From NCBI GenBank assembly GCA_003024175.1, contig MDYQ01000661.1:1-64000 (forward strand): a DNA stretch of 64,000 nucleotides, read 5' to 3'. Made by a program: the position numbers and the translations under genes. The notes under the pieces are model-generated. The model did no database searches. It saw only the letters and a list, made by a program, of their open reading frames with translations, and was not told the DNA's origin. This DNA is from Planoprotostelium fungivorum. Taxonomy: Eukaryota; Evosea; Variosea; Cavosteliida; Cavosteliaceae. Positions 43,153 through 53,820 of the stretch are shown here, one piece after another (the stretch's first letter is position 1; every line of letters starts with the position of its first letter).

Positions 43153-46100
43153 ATGAGCAGGCACCAGCTCACCCTGGGTCTCTTGACCCTGGCCTTGTGC
43201 ATCGGCTGTTGCGTAGCACAGCAATGCAACTTGAAGGTATCTCATTCGACCCATTCTCAACAGTAGATTCACACGTTGCACAGCCTGGAAACCGCTCTCC
43301 CAACGACGCTTACTGGTTGTCTGAGCCCAGTCTTCACAATGGTTTCAGCCCATATCTCAACGACAACTCTTACCGCGTCTACCGCAACGTGAGCCATCAT
43401 ATCAATGCCTTACACTCACGTGACATAGGTCAAAGACTTTGGAGCTCGTGGAGATGGAGTGAGCATAAAATCGGATCATTCGATTCGAATCTCTCTAATC
43501 TCACGCAGGTCACCGATGATACCGCCGCCATCAACGCAGCTATCACGACTCCTGGAAATCGTTGTGGATTGGGATGTGATTCGACCACCATCAAGCCCGC
43601 TCTCGTCTACTTCCCCAGTGGAACATACCTTATCTCCTCCCCTCTGATCCAGTGCGCTTTTCATCTTCACATTTCAAAATCATCCGTCTGACATTGAATG
43701 TCAAGGTACTACCTGACTCAGTTTGTTGGAGATGCCAACAACCCACCTACTCTCCTCGCCGCCGCCAACTTTGAGGGTGCTTGGATGATCCAATCTGATC
43801 CATACGTGAGTCTGAGATCATACATCGCCCTTCTAAACTTGAATCAGGGACCCAACGGATTCAACTGGTTCACCAACCAGGTGACTTCATCTTCACATCT
43901 CCATCCATCATGAACATCCCCTGACATGCATCAGAACAACTTCTACCGTCAAGTTCGTAACTTCATCATCGACACCAGAAGGTGGAGTTGCATCTACAAC
44001 GAGCCAAATCGACTGATCCATGCAGAGTCCCCGCCACCGGTAACATCGTCGGAGTACACTGGCAGGTTGCCCAGGCAACCTCTCTGACCAACATTGTCTT
44101 CAGAATGAACGAAGACTCCAACACCAACCACCAGGGTGAGTTTTGGCGGGAAAATCGGAGTCTCGGAGTCTGATCACGTGATCAGGAGTGTGGATGGAGA
44201 ACGGTAGCGGTGGTTTCATGAGCGACCTCACCTTCTACGGAGGAAAATTCGGTGAATATTGCGAGAAGAGTGGGGGAAATTGACGGGGGTAGGTATGTGG
44301 GTGGGCTGCCAGCAGTTCACTTCGAGAAACTTGGAGTTCCACAACGCCAAGACGGTAAGTGCAGTGCTGACCTCTCCTCATCGTCATGACTCATCATGAC
44401 CAGGCCATCTTCATGAACTGGAACTGGGGTTGGGCCTTCAAGGTACATTTCTCCTCATTCCACCGTCTACAACGAGACTGACTCCATCAGGGTATCAAGA
44501 TCGAGAACTGCGACATCGGTATCGATCTCTCTACGGACCAAGTCAACCAGACAGTCGGCTCCCTCTTGCTGCTGGATGCTTCCATCAAGAACACAAACAT
44601 CGCCGTTAAGACATCGATGACAGCCAACACTTACCCCCCCTCTTCCGGTACACTCACTTTGGATCACGTCAGGCTGGAGAACGTACAGAAGGCCGTGGCA
44701 GATCACCAGGGTAACGCCCTATTGCAGGTAGGTTTTCCGCCGAAAAATTCTCGGAAGATTCTGACTGGGAGAAGGGAGGAAGCTACACGGTGGAGTCTTG
44801 GGTCCAGGGACACGTCTACAACTCCAACTCGACCGGAGGATTTTACCGGGGCAATCTGCCCGTGGTTCCTAAGAACCCCATACTGATGGGCGGAGATGGA
44901 AATTTCTTCGAAAGAGCGAGACCTCAGTACGAGCAGTACTCCATCCACGACATCATCAACGTCAAGGACGAAGGTGATGATGATCATCATCATGATCGTG
45001 ATGATGAAGAAGAGTCTAACGTGCAACAGGCGCCAAGGGAGACGGACAGACAGACGACACGGCTGCTCTCACTGCTACCCTCAAGAAGTGGGCCGGCTGC
45101 AAGATCATCTTCTTCCCCTTCGGTGAATATTCCATCTACAACGCTCTCCTCACCTCGGACAGGATCTTACGTCATCACTTCCACCCTTTACGTGCCCCCC
45201 GAATCTAGAATTGTCGGTGAAGTGTGGTCCCAAATCAAGGCCGCCGGATCTTTCTTCTCTGACGCCAGAAACCCCCGCCCCGCCGTACAGGTACGTCCCC
45301 GACCCCGTTCCCGCCAAAATTTTCCGCCTGATTTCGACAGGTCGGTCTGCCCGGCCAGAGAGGTACCGTGGAGATCAGCGACATCCTCTTCACCACCGGA
45401 GGCAACACCGCCGGAGCCATCATCGTGGAGTGGAACATCAGAGATGGTTCCCAGGGAAGCTCCGGAATGTGGGACAGTCACTTCCGAGTCGGTGGAGCTC
45501 TGGGAACGAACATGCAGAGGGGCAACTGTGCCTCTCTCAAGTCACCCACTGACGCTTGCATGGGTGCTTATCTCCTCCTTCACCTCACTGAGACCAGTTC
45601 CGCTTACCTCGAGAACGTTTGGGTGTGGACTGCCGGTGAGTTCTCCACGAGTTCTCCGCGGATTTTCTGACCTAGTGTACAGATCACGATTTGGACGGAG
45701 ACGGACAGACTAGGTGAGTCGACGTACAATGATGACGTCATAACACGTCATCAGCATCTTCGCCGGTAGAGGAGTCTTAGTGGAGTCCTCTGTTGGACCC
45801 ATTTGGTTGTACGGTACTGCCTCGGAGCACAACACCCTCTACCAGTACTCCCTCGTCAACACGAAGAACCTCTTCGCCACCATGATCCAGACCGAGACTC
45901 CCTACTACCAAGGTGACCGCCTTTTCAATTTTCGAATCTCCCGCCAAAACCGTCGCAGGTACTCCCCTCGCCCCCGCCCCCTTCAACAGCGACCGTCCCT
46001 TCCACGATCCTTCCTTTGACAGCTGTACCGGACCCACTTGCGGTTACGCTTGGGGCCTCAACATCGTTAACTCTTCCGCCATCTACTTCTATGGCGCCGG

Positions 46101-46851
46101 CCTCGTGAGTCAATCTCTTTTCTCCTCTGCTGATCCACTGCAGTACAACTTCTTCAACAACTACGACCAGAAGTGCCTCGATTGGTTCTGCCAGGACTCG
46201 ATGGTCAACATCGAGCAGGAGAAATACGACGGTCCAGGTATATACCTCTTCAACTTGGCCACGAAGGCAGCCGACACCATGGTCGTGTCGAACACTCGTC
46301 CCAAGATCTCTTACAAGGGACACTATGCTGGATTCTGCAGCTCCATCATCGATCTGAACCACGCTGGTAACGGTGGTGTCAACCCTCTTCCCACCGGTGA
46401 GTCGCATTTGAATGGGAGGGAATGGTACTGAAGGGGTGTAGATATCCCGACCCCGACTCGGAATCCCGATCCCACCCGTCAGCCTGACCCCACTCGCAAG
46501 CCCGATCCCACTCGCAAGCCCGATCCCACCCACCAGCCTGACCCCACCCACAAGCCCGACCCCACTCGGAATCCCGATCCCACCAACAACGGCCCCGCCA
46601 AATGCCAAGGAAACCCCTGTGGTGGTAACGATCAGTGCTGCCCCGATGCTTCTCACGGTCAGCAATGCTTCAACCCCAGCACTTACAGGTGAGAAGAGAG
46701 AGAAGAGGAGGAGCTCAAGTGTTGTAGATGTGCCGTGGACGATTCGAACGGAAAGACCTACTTGTGCTCCAAGGAGGATGGATCCTGCAATGGACAGTGC
46801 TACAACAAGCGTGATTACCACTGCAGCAACGGACAGCTCCAGCACAACTGA
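43153..46851 (+). CDS. GH55-type glucan 1,3-beta-glucosidase with Pro-rich linker and Cys-rich C-terminal module
   Basis: Secreted exo-beta-1,3-glucanase, for digesting fungal walls or remodelling the cyst wall. The start at 43153 gives signal peptide MSRHQLTLGLLTLALCIGCC then VAQQCNLK. Two right-handed beta-helix (pectate-lyase-3) domains follow: the first with VKDFGARGDG, VTDDTAAINAAITTPGNRCG and VYFPSGTYLISSPL; the second with KKWAGCKIIFFPFGSYVITS and TLYVPPESRIVGEVWSQIKA then FAGRGVLVESSVGPIWLYGT and ASEHNTLYQYSLVN. This double layout is typical of GH55. A DPTRNP/DPTRKP tandem linker leads to a Cys-rich module (CQGNPCGGNDQCCPD; YLCSKEDGSCNGQCYNKRDY) ending at TGA 46849-46851. About 14 introns, one per ~150 bp. 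An amoeba eating fungi would need such an enzyme. Confidence 0.9.
46440..46595 (+). repeat. Tandem repeat encoding a (DPTxxP)n linker
   Basis: Eight or nine 18-bp units encode DPTRNP, DPTRQP, DPTRKP, DPTHQP and DPTHKP. They separate the GH55 catalytic part from the Cys-rich module and should make an extended proline-rich linker. Confidence 0.85.
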
Positions 46852-46974
46852 ACAAGTTGAAGAACATGGAACCTGAGATGATGAATAAACCTCTTACATG
46901 TCTGTGATACGAACCAGCTGAAAGATTTGATCATGCCACTGAATCCTTCTCAGGTGTCTACCTTGTGAGAATAC

Positions 46975-47124
46975 ATCTGTTGTAGACGTTGTCTGTCCTT
47001 CTGCCGTCACTCAGCCTCCTGTTATACACAACACGTGAGCATAGTGCATTCAGAGGAGTTATCTGATGTTGACTGCAAAGAGTTAGATAGACTAGTGCCC
47101 CTTTGCACCCCAGCCTTGTTGTGA
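46975..47124 (+). pseudogene. Small gene family Y, copy C, deleted and decayed
   Basis: Visible pieces are VDVVCPSAVTQPPVIHNT (compare VDVVHAA...SAVAQPPITRTE in copy A), a GTGAGC donor, then LEELSDVDCKELDRL joined directly, so most of the intron and of the second exon is missing. It ends near TGA 47122-47124. Confidence 0.5.
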
Positions 47125-47430
47125 GCCGTCCATTTTTGCCTCTTCTGCAGTCTAACTTGACGCAGTTCTCAGGTGTAGGGCAAAACAAGGACGCGGCCAC
47201 AAGTCTTGCAATAAATCACATTTACTCATCTTCTCTGTTTTATACAAAGACTTCAGTTTATTGTTCTGTCAAGTGTAGTTTATTTTGTAACACCCGCAGC
47301 TTGTGTGAAACATTGACATACTCACATTGAGGATGCCAATGGATGAGGACATCTCCCTTCACTCTTGTAACCAAGGAAAAGAGGGGGCTTTGAAGACCTA
47401 TGAATAATACAAATGGAAGTCTCCTTCTAT
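46975..47430. repeat. Duplicated block, copy C (inverted relative to copy B)
   Basis: The block holds, on plus, the end of a family-Y copy and, on minus, the end of a gene-X copy (LRVLQNKLHLTEQ-stop). Homology to copy B extends past the small genes into flanking DNA (GAGGACATCTCCCTTCACTC and AGACCTATG boxes), so the duplication covers more than a transcript. Confidence 0.75.
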
Positions 47431-48224
47431 ACTCTCTCCTGTCACATGCCTTGTTGTGAGATCACTATTGTATCTATCTTGGCTCACTTATACTTGGGCA
47501 ACAATTTGGGAAATGAACAATTATTCTCACTGGTGAACAATTAAATTTTGAATTAATTTTTCTAACTATGGCCAATATTGGCACATAATTTATTATCTAA
47601 TTTGTCAATGAAATTGTTCAATTTTAACTCGAATTGTTTATGGTTGTTTGTGCAATTCTAAATCCATTCTCTTCAAAATGTCCCCAATTGCAATTACAGC
47701 TGCCTGCTGAAAAAGTAGGCAAGTGACAATTTGTCCAAGTCCCCAATTGTAGCAAACTTGCTGAGTAGATTTCATGCCTATTTGATGTAATAACAACCAT
47801 GAGAACTTTGAGACTACAGTCTCAGTTGGGAACAACTTTCACCACTTTTCTCTTTCACCGTTGGAATCAGCACATCTGTCCGAGTCAGAATGATGTATGC
47901 TGGGGGTTCTGACCCCCACTTGCCCCAGTGGTGAAATGGCTGATACACACATCATCATAAGTCATCTTAGGAATGGAATGTCAGACTTTTCTCCTATTTT
48001 GGCGAAATTAGGGGATCTGGTGCATCTGACTGAGTCAGGATGATGCGGGTCAGAAAGGGTCTGACCCCCTGGTTCCATGGAGTCCCAACAGTTTTCCGTC
48101 AAATGATTCATCATTTTGAACCAATAGATAGGAATACAATCTGTTATCTTGTCGTCTATCAGTCAGAGGCATTTGAGAGACATCTTTGACTCATAAAACT
48201 CTATATTTTACACATCAGAAGCGT
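47431..48224. other. AT-rich spacer with a direct repeat; no gene
   Basis: A clearly more AT-rich stretch than the rest of the window. Two copies of a ~55-bp sequence are spaced by about 152 bp (47,871 and 48,023), each with GAGTCAGRATGATG and a TCTGACCCCC core. No coding frame was accepted. Confidence 0.5.
47871..48080 (+). repeat. Pair of ~55-bp direct repeats
   Basis: Copies start near 47,871 and 48,023. Shared blocks: CATCTG, GAGTCAGRATGATG, GGGT, TCTGACCCCC. They differ at about a quarter of the sites. Confidence 0.5.
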
Positions 48225-48760
48225 CATTCTTGTGGTACCATTGTCATCTTTTGTAGATAGTCTGTTGCATCTACGTGGTCTGGCAGCCAGAACTATAGTG
48301 ATTGCATCTCATTGCAAACATTGCCCTTCCAGCACAGGTGTCAAACATTGCTCCTTCTGCTGTTGCCTTGCCTACTGTTATCCACAACAAGTGAGCATTT
48401 ACATGATTCAGCTCCTGATCTTTTCCAGGTTGGTCTCCTGCAGTTGAGGCAGATAATTTACTTGCCTTATGTTGTGGCACAGTGCGTTCAGAGGACTTGT
48501 CTGATGTCGACTTTCAAGAGATGGATAAACTTGGAGCGGGCATGAGCAGTCCATTTTTGCCTCTTCTGCAGTCTAACTCAATTCAGTTCTCAGGTGTAAG
48601 GCAAAACAAGGACACAGCCACAAGTCTTGCAATAAATCACATTGACTCATCTCTGTTTTATACAAAGACTTCTCTTGACTTCAAAGCTGCCATGCATAGT
48701 TTCTCTCATCTGCAACTTGTGAGGAACATTGAGTATCATTTTCATTTGTAGTAAGGAACA
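48225..48760 (+). pseudogene. Small gene family Y, copy D with flank, decayed
   Basis: Same order as copy A on plus: a Pro/Ala-rich frame remnant (NIAPSAVALPTVIHNK), GTGAGC donor, acceptor TTTTCCAG, then a frame remnant VRSEDLSDVDFQEMDKLGAG. The second exon has lost frame between the acceptor and this motif. Downstream come the shared 3' flank TGCAATAAATCACATTGACTC and the TTTATACAAAGACTT box. Confidence 0.55.
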
Positions 48761-49924
48761 CATGTTTTGAAACAAATTGGCAGGATCCAGGATATCTAGG
48801 GGTCATTTTGCAGCCCTTAGCAGTCTGACAACCATAAAGTGCCCTCACACATTGTATGGTTCAAAATAGCGTTCCAACTGGATTTGGACACATACTAAAT
48901 GTTCAATGAGTTTCTGTTTATAAAAATTATTCCAAACGAAAGAAAGCCAAGAAATTGCTTGCCAATAAATGTGCTGGAAGTCTTTCTTAGTTGTTCAGTT
49001 GACTCTGAGAAATCTGCAAGTTTTCAGTATTCTATATTATGTTGGCTATCAGAGACAGCAAATAAAACTCTCCTGTAACAATTTCAGAGGATACATTGTG
49101 AAATGAAGAACAAGCATGGACCAGAACGATATCGACGATGAGCAAAGTGTATATTACTGTCACGTACGCTAAAAAAATAGCGTACATTGGCACTTTTCTC
49201 TGTTACAAACGTCCGGACGAAAAAATGGAATATACCACCGTGTAGCCCAGGTGATTTTACACCTGGGTAAAGTGTCATGTGTGACCTGGTACCCTCCCTA
49301 TGATGGCATTCCCCCCCCCCCGCAGGGACGCTATAGCCGCTTTTAGCAGATTTTAACGAGATTGGGAGGGTCAGACTTCAATTTTATGATCTTTTATTAT
49401 CCGATTGTAGACTGGACGAAGTTACAAGTTCCCATGGTTACGGCCGGGAAAGTTCAGGACAAAAAACCCAGTTTTCGAGAGAGAATGCAGAAGTCATCCA
49501 GCATGCAAGGAGCTCAGGTCGAGTAAGTCTTCAGAGTCAGTTCCTCTACATGGCAAGAGGAGGATGATCCAGAACGGAGCTGACCGACGGCCGCATTGAG
49601 ATCGCGAAGGCGAGAGAGTGAGGTCCGATCATCGACTGAATAGAGGATGGACCATCATATATAGCCGCTATGGAGCGGCCTCTTGAGTCCTCTTCGTCCA
49701 CCACAATTGCAGAGGCGAATCTTGCAGGGCAACGCAGAGAATGTGTATGCGTTCAAGAATAACAATTTCGGCCAGAGACAAAAGAGGCCTTCGAAGGTTC
49801 GGACAGTACCACCAGGGCTCGATTTATTATTCTTCCACATAAACATACTCTGGGAGCTGTGGGCTCCAATCCATTAAGAAGTATCGATTGATACACTTTT
49901 CTTTCAAAGTTGATATGCGAAATC
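48761..49924. other. 1.1 kb spacer with C11 run; no gene
   Basis: AT-rich on the left, GC-richer from about 49,300. A run of 11 C is at 49,311-49,321 and a small inverted repeat (GTACGCTA...TAGCGTAC) is at about 49,164-49,187. A plus-strand frame at 49,683-49,877 (PPQLQRRILQGNAENVYAFK) has no start or splice support. Confidence 0.45.
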
Positions 49925-49926
49925 AC

Positions 49927-50095
49927 TCAGACAGCATCATCCATCAGATCGCCTGACCATGCCTCTGCGAGGTCCGCGTATGTGTCTCGACCATTTAGAG
50001 CCCGAATGTGGTTCATCTCGTGATGGTGCTCTCCTTGTGCTGCATCTCCCACAGAAAGAAACCGAACGACTTTGCGTCCAAACGATCCAATTTGT
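49927..50095 (-). pseudogene. Isolated exon-like fragment, family unknown
   Basis: A minus-strand frame reads SFGRKVVRFLSVGDAAQGEH then HHEMNHIRALNGRDTYADLA and EAWSGDLMDDAV-stop. The sequence looks like real protein, but no upstream exon or ATG was found, and a different gene fragment begins directly beside it on the other strand. Confidence 0.3.
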
Positions 50096-50125
50096 TCGAA
50101 TTTTATTCTGCACGAGGACAATCTT

Positions 50126-50437
50126 GTGACATCATCACGGATCTCATCTCACGGACCCAACAGTGACCAACTCAAGTGGCTCAAGGCTGACGTAAAGAAG
50201 GCATCACAGAACCGATCCCAGCAACCCTGGATCGTCGCCTATTTCCACCGTCCCCTCTACTGCAGCAACAATGGTGATCTTTCTTTCTTAGATTCATTTA
50301 TTTTATATAAAACAACTATAAAATCACTCACCATATTTATAGATTATCCAAACTGCAAATTGATTGACGACGGCGTTCCCGCCAAAATCGGAGTCCCCCA
50401 GCTGGGGGATCTTCTCATCGAATTTGATCGGGTGGAA
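50126..50437 (+). pseudogene. Purple acid phosphatase fragment
   Basis: Two exons joined by a 69-nt AT-rich intron read SDQLKWLKADVKKASQNRSQ, QPWIVAYFHRPLYCSNND then YPNCKLIDDGVPAKIGVPQL. The block W-L-K-A-D...W-I-V-A-Y-x-H-R-P-x-Y-C-S is the hallmark of plant/fungal-type purple acid phosphatases (YxHRPxYCS; the His binds metal). Both the N-terminal domain with the GD/GN metal motifs and the C-terminal GHVH motif are missing, so this is a truncated fragment, not a working enzyme. Confidence 0.65.
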
Positions 50438-50496
50438 TGCATTCGATCGCATCCATGGACAAGGGATATTCTTCCTTACTCTTACGTCTGATGACT

Positions 50497-51527
50497 TCAA
50501 ATGAAATTCCGATGAGATTTCACGAACCTGACCAGTAAGATGACGACAGTGGGGACGAAGAGGAGGACTCCAGCGATGATGGCGATCTATTTCGTGTAGT
50601 CTTGCGTTGTAGATGGTTAGATTACGGGTGAATCCCCAGCGTGGGTGAGGTGTGAGCAGATGCACGTATACCCGAAATTTCGGGTGGACAAGGAGCAATC
50701 ATCAGCGGACCAATTCTTTGTGGCCTCATCCCAATGCAAGCACTCTTCATCAGCTACCCTACACCTACGAACATCGCTTCACGATGTGAGACATCTCACC
50801 GTAATTAGAAGGTGGCCACATTCATATCGATGAAGTCTTCTCTGTGCCGTTGACTTTCGATTTCCCTCAGCGTAAACTGAGAGTCTCATCCCGTTCGAGT
50901 GGATGCCCTGTGAACGGATCGATCTGAAAGGATTCCTCTTGAGGGAAGTCAGGAGAGTGACGACAGGTACATCGATGGTGAGGCCACCTGAAGAGTCGGT
51001 GAGATATTCGCGAGATTTCTACGAGACGATCACCTCGTTGTAGAGCGGTGGATGAGACTGACTGGTAAAATCGACGAGCTGCCGTTGATCTAGGTTTGTC
51101 AGAACATGAGATTCGAGTGAAATTTCCACCTGCAGGGAAATATTCTGAGAACCATCGATGACCTCTCTCAATCCATTTGATGTACATCTCGAAATCTAAA
51201 TTTTGGTGAGAATATACAACGGATCATATGACTCACGAGACACGTTCCTGAGGAGAAGCCTCTGGAAACAGTTCGTACAGATGTGTCACGACGCACACTC
51301 ATTGTGGATGACGGTGAATGAGGTGAGGCATCTGGACTCACCCTTGAATTAGATGAGAAGAGAGAACGACCTTGAATGACTATGGATGGGTTGAACGCAC
51401 TTTCTCTTTCTGTGTGATGTTCGTCTCTGATGGCATCTTTGACTTGTGCTCGTTCAATTCGATCAAGTTTTATAGATGGCGAGGCTTCCTCTCTGTTCGT
51501 GTTAATTGATGTTTCAGCCATATTCAA
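50497..51527 (-). CDS. Membrane protein with a GPS (GAIN-type autoproteolysis) motif and one TM segment
   Basis: The start at 51525-51527 gives MAETSINTNREEASPSIKLD and later exons an extracellular-type region (VIDGSQNISLQVEISLESHV then LTNLDQRQLVDFTSQSHPPL, GMRLSVYAEGNRKSTAQ). Near 50.65-50.76 kb it reads ECLHWDEATKNWSADDCSLS then TRNFGYTCICSHLTH. The C-x-W, W-x4-C and C-x-C-x-HLT spacing is that of the GPCR proteolysis site found in adhesion GPCRs, polycystin-1 and related proteins, where cleavage is at HL|T. A single TM segment follows (IAIIAGVLLFVPTVVILLVR) with a short tail ending near 50497. No seven-TM part is seen and no signal peptide at the start, so the 5' end is probably incomplete or wrong. 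Exon joins are partly guesses. Confidence 0.5.
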
Positions 51528-52253
51528 TCTACTTATGATCCTGTCACCACCCCTTCTTCGTGTTGTTCACCTCATTCCTCTGTTGACGATCTTCACAACA
51601 CCGTGATCATCACGACATTCCTCGACCAGAAGACATCCGATCGGTTATAGACTGTGTTGTCTGGGTGGAAATTTGCGAACTTACTTTGCTGGTACCATCA
51701 AGACTGAAGACTTGTCTGAGATCCAGTCTCATTCCTTCTACCCATAGAAGAGGGGTGATGTTTCAGCTGATTGGATGTCCAACTACGTGCCTGGTCTGAG
51801 ATAATCTCTGAAAAGGTGATGCCGCGTTAGTATTGCATCACATTGTTTGTGCTCTTGAACGGAAGTGATGAACGTTCAAGCAGATTGGCCACAAACAAAC
51901 GAATTTCAGGGAGAATGTTCAACGGTTGGGATGAAGAGCTGTTAGAGTTCTTCTTGGAGTGGACTTACACCCTGTCGGGCAGTGATGAATGTATCCCATC
52001 TCAGGCTCATTTGTTGAGACGCAGATCCCCTTCTTCAATGTATTCAAATATACCTAGAGAGACAAAATTTGCACCGTAATCACATCTTCACGTGGATTAT
52101 CCATCCTGGTATATGCGGCACTCATGTCTCTCACATGCGACTGGCTTGTACCAGTGTGGTTGAGTCCGACTAAAGTTTAAAATCGTTCTACAACAAGAGA
52201 CCACGTGTCAAAAAAATCTGTGAAGATGTGGCTGACCATTTCACCACTTCGAG
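51528..52253. other. 725 bp upstream region, no firm gene
   Basis: A plus-strand frame at 51,843-52,079 (NKRISGRMFNGWDEELLEFF, LEWTYTLSGSDEC) looks protein-like but is isolated. It may instead hold missing 5' exons of the GPS gene on minus. The TCTACAAC motif occurs once at about 52,190. Confidence 0.35.
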
Positions 52254-53714
52254 ATGAACTTCAAGCAGGTTTCAGTGTTATCCCTATTACTGTTACTTCT
52301 TCTCAGCGCTTTCGCTGGTCGTGATTTTTATTCCATACTCGGTGTTGGGTGAGCTTGTGATTACTCAACCGATCTCATCTCTGGGTCAGAAAGGACGCCT
52401 CTACGAGAGCAATCAAAAAGGCCTATCGTGAGCTCTCTCTGAAATACCATCCTGACAAAAATGCTGAGAACAAGGAGAAGTACATAGACATCCAGAATGG
52501 TGAGTCATTCCAGTTTCAGTGCATGCTCACGCGAAGCAGCATATGAGATTCTGTCTAACGAAGACAAGAGAAGGACCTACGATGCACATGGAGAGGAGGG
52601 TAAGATGCGTCCCATTTCCCTCTCATCTCTGAACACTCTTCACAGGACTCCAAAAGGGACAGGGAGGTGGTGGCGGTGGCAGTCCGTTCGATTTTTTCTT
52701 CAACAATAGTGAGACTTGTGTTCTTGTGCTTGGACTTAAAATCGATCATAGTGTTCGGACAGCAACAGCAGCAGAGAGGACATCAAGAGAAGGCCAAGGG
52801 AACAACCATCACCATCCCATTGGAAGTCACTCTCAGTGACCTCTATAACGGAAAGACCCTGACGGTGACACACGATCAAGTCCTGCATGGAGATTGAAGG
52901 ACATAGGTGGGATACAAGAAGCAAGTGTTGTGCCCCAAGTGCCACGGCAGTGGAGCGAAGAATGCAGATGACGTCACGACATGCAATGAGTGCAAGGGTT
53001 CAGGAACAAGAATCGTAACTCAGCAGTTAGGACCCGGTTTCGTCACCCAGACACAGAGAACGTGAGATCATCTCATTCACATCATCATCTGATCTCAAGT
53101 GCAGCTGCGACAAGTGCGGAGGAAAAGGAAAAGTCGTCAAGAGCCAGTGTCCTTTCTGTAAGGGAAGCAAAGTCTCCACCGACGATGACTTTTTTGTCAT
53201 CACGGTGCAAGAGGGTGCACCCAACGGCCACATCATCTCCTTCGAGAACCAGGCCGACGAGAACCCAGACGAAACTCCCGGAGACGTTCAGTTCAAGGTG
53301 ACAGCAGCGCTCGCATGAGAAACTGACCCAGCCAGGTGGAGACGCTGCCTCACTCCACCTTCCAGAGAGAAGGAAACGATCTGAAGACAACCATGACCGT
53401 CACTCTGTTGGAGGTGAGAGGGAAGTTGTGTTGTGGGTGACGGAGGTAGGCTCTCGTTGGGTTCAATAAGACGTTGACTCAGCTGGACGGAAGACAAGTG
53501 TTGGTCAGCAAAGCGGAGATCACGAAGCCGGGAGAGGTGAGAGAGAGGAGAGGGAGGGGACTGAAGGTGGAAGGTGATTCGTGTGTCCCATGAGGGTATG
53601 CCCGTGTTGAACTCCAACTCGGACGCCGGGGATCTGTTTGTGACCATTCAGTTTGAGATGCCAAAGAGTCTGAGTCTGGAGCAGAAGGAGAGCCTGCGCA
53701 CTATTTTGTCTTAA
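52254..53714 (+). CDS. ER-type DnaJ/Hsp40 co-chaperone (DNAJB11/Scj1-like)
   Basis: Co-chaperone for BiP in the ER lumen. The start at 52254 gives signal peptide MNFKQVSVLSLLLLLLLSAF then AGRDFYSILGV. The J domain follows over two introns (AIKKAYRELSLKYHPDKNAE with the HPD triad; EAAYEILSNEDKRRTYDAHG). A Gly-rich linker, then the substrate-binding part: GTTITIPLEVTLSDLYNGKT, CPKCHGSG, CNECKGSG, CDKCGGKG and CPFCKGSK, four zinc-binding CxxCxGxG repeats (the last with K in place of G). The C-terminal half holds VQEGAPNGHIISFENQADEN and VPHEGMPVLNSNSDAGDLFV and ends SLEQKESLRTILS at 53714. No KDEL-type retention signal is present, as in mammalian DNAJB11. Nine or so introns. Confidence 0.92.
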
Positions 53715-53820
53715 ATACATCTCTTTTTCCTCGTCCCTTTCGTTGGTTCGTGAGATTAAAATGGAATAAAAGACGATGATAATTTCCATCGGAACGCATC
53801 ACTTGACACAAGGACAAAAG

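Noticed and set aside
44816-44830. Motif-like TCTACAACTCC within a GH55 exon
   Set aside because: It encodes YN-type residues in a conserved exon (HVYNSNST) and is chance coding use, not an intronic copy.
45925-46845. 300-codon minus-strand frame rich in Gly/Val/Ile
   Set aside because: Antisense of the GH55 gene; it crosses true introns and exons alike and reflects codon bias.
48900-49300. Terminal inverted repeats of a DNA transposon in the AT-rich spacer
   Set aside because: Only a short GTACGCTA/TAGCGTAC hairpin was found; no paired ends or target duplication.
49683-49877. Plus-strand frame PPQLQRRILQGNAENVYAFK in the gene-poor spacer
   Set aside because: No start, no splice context and no family recognised.
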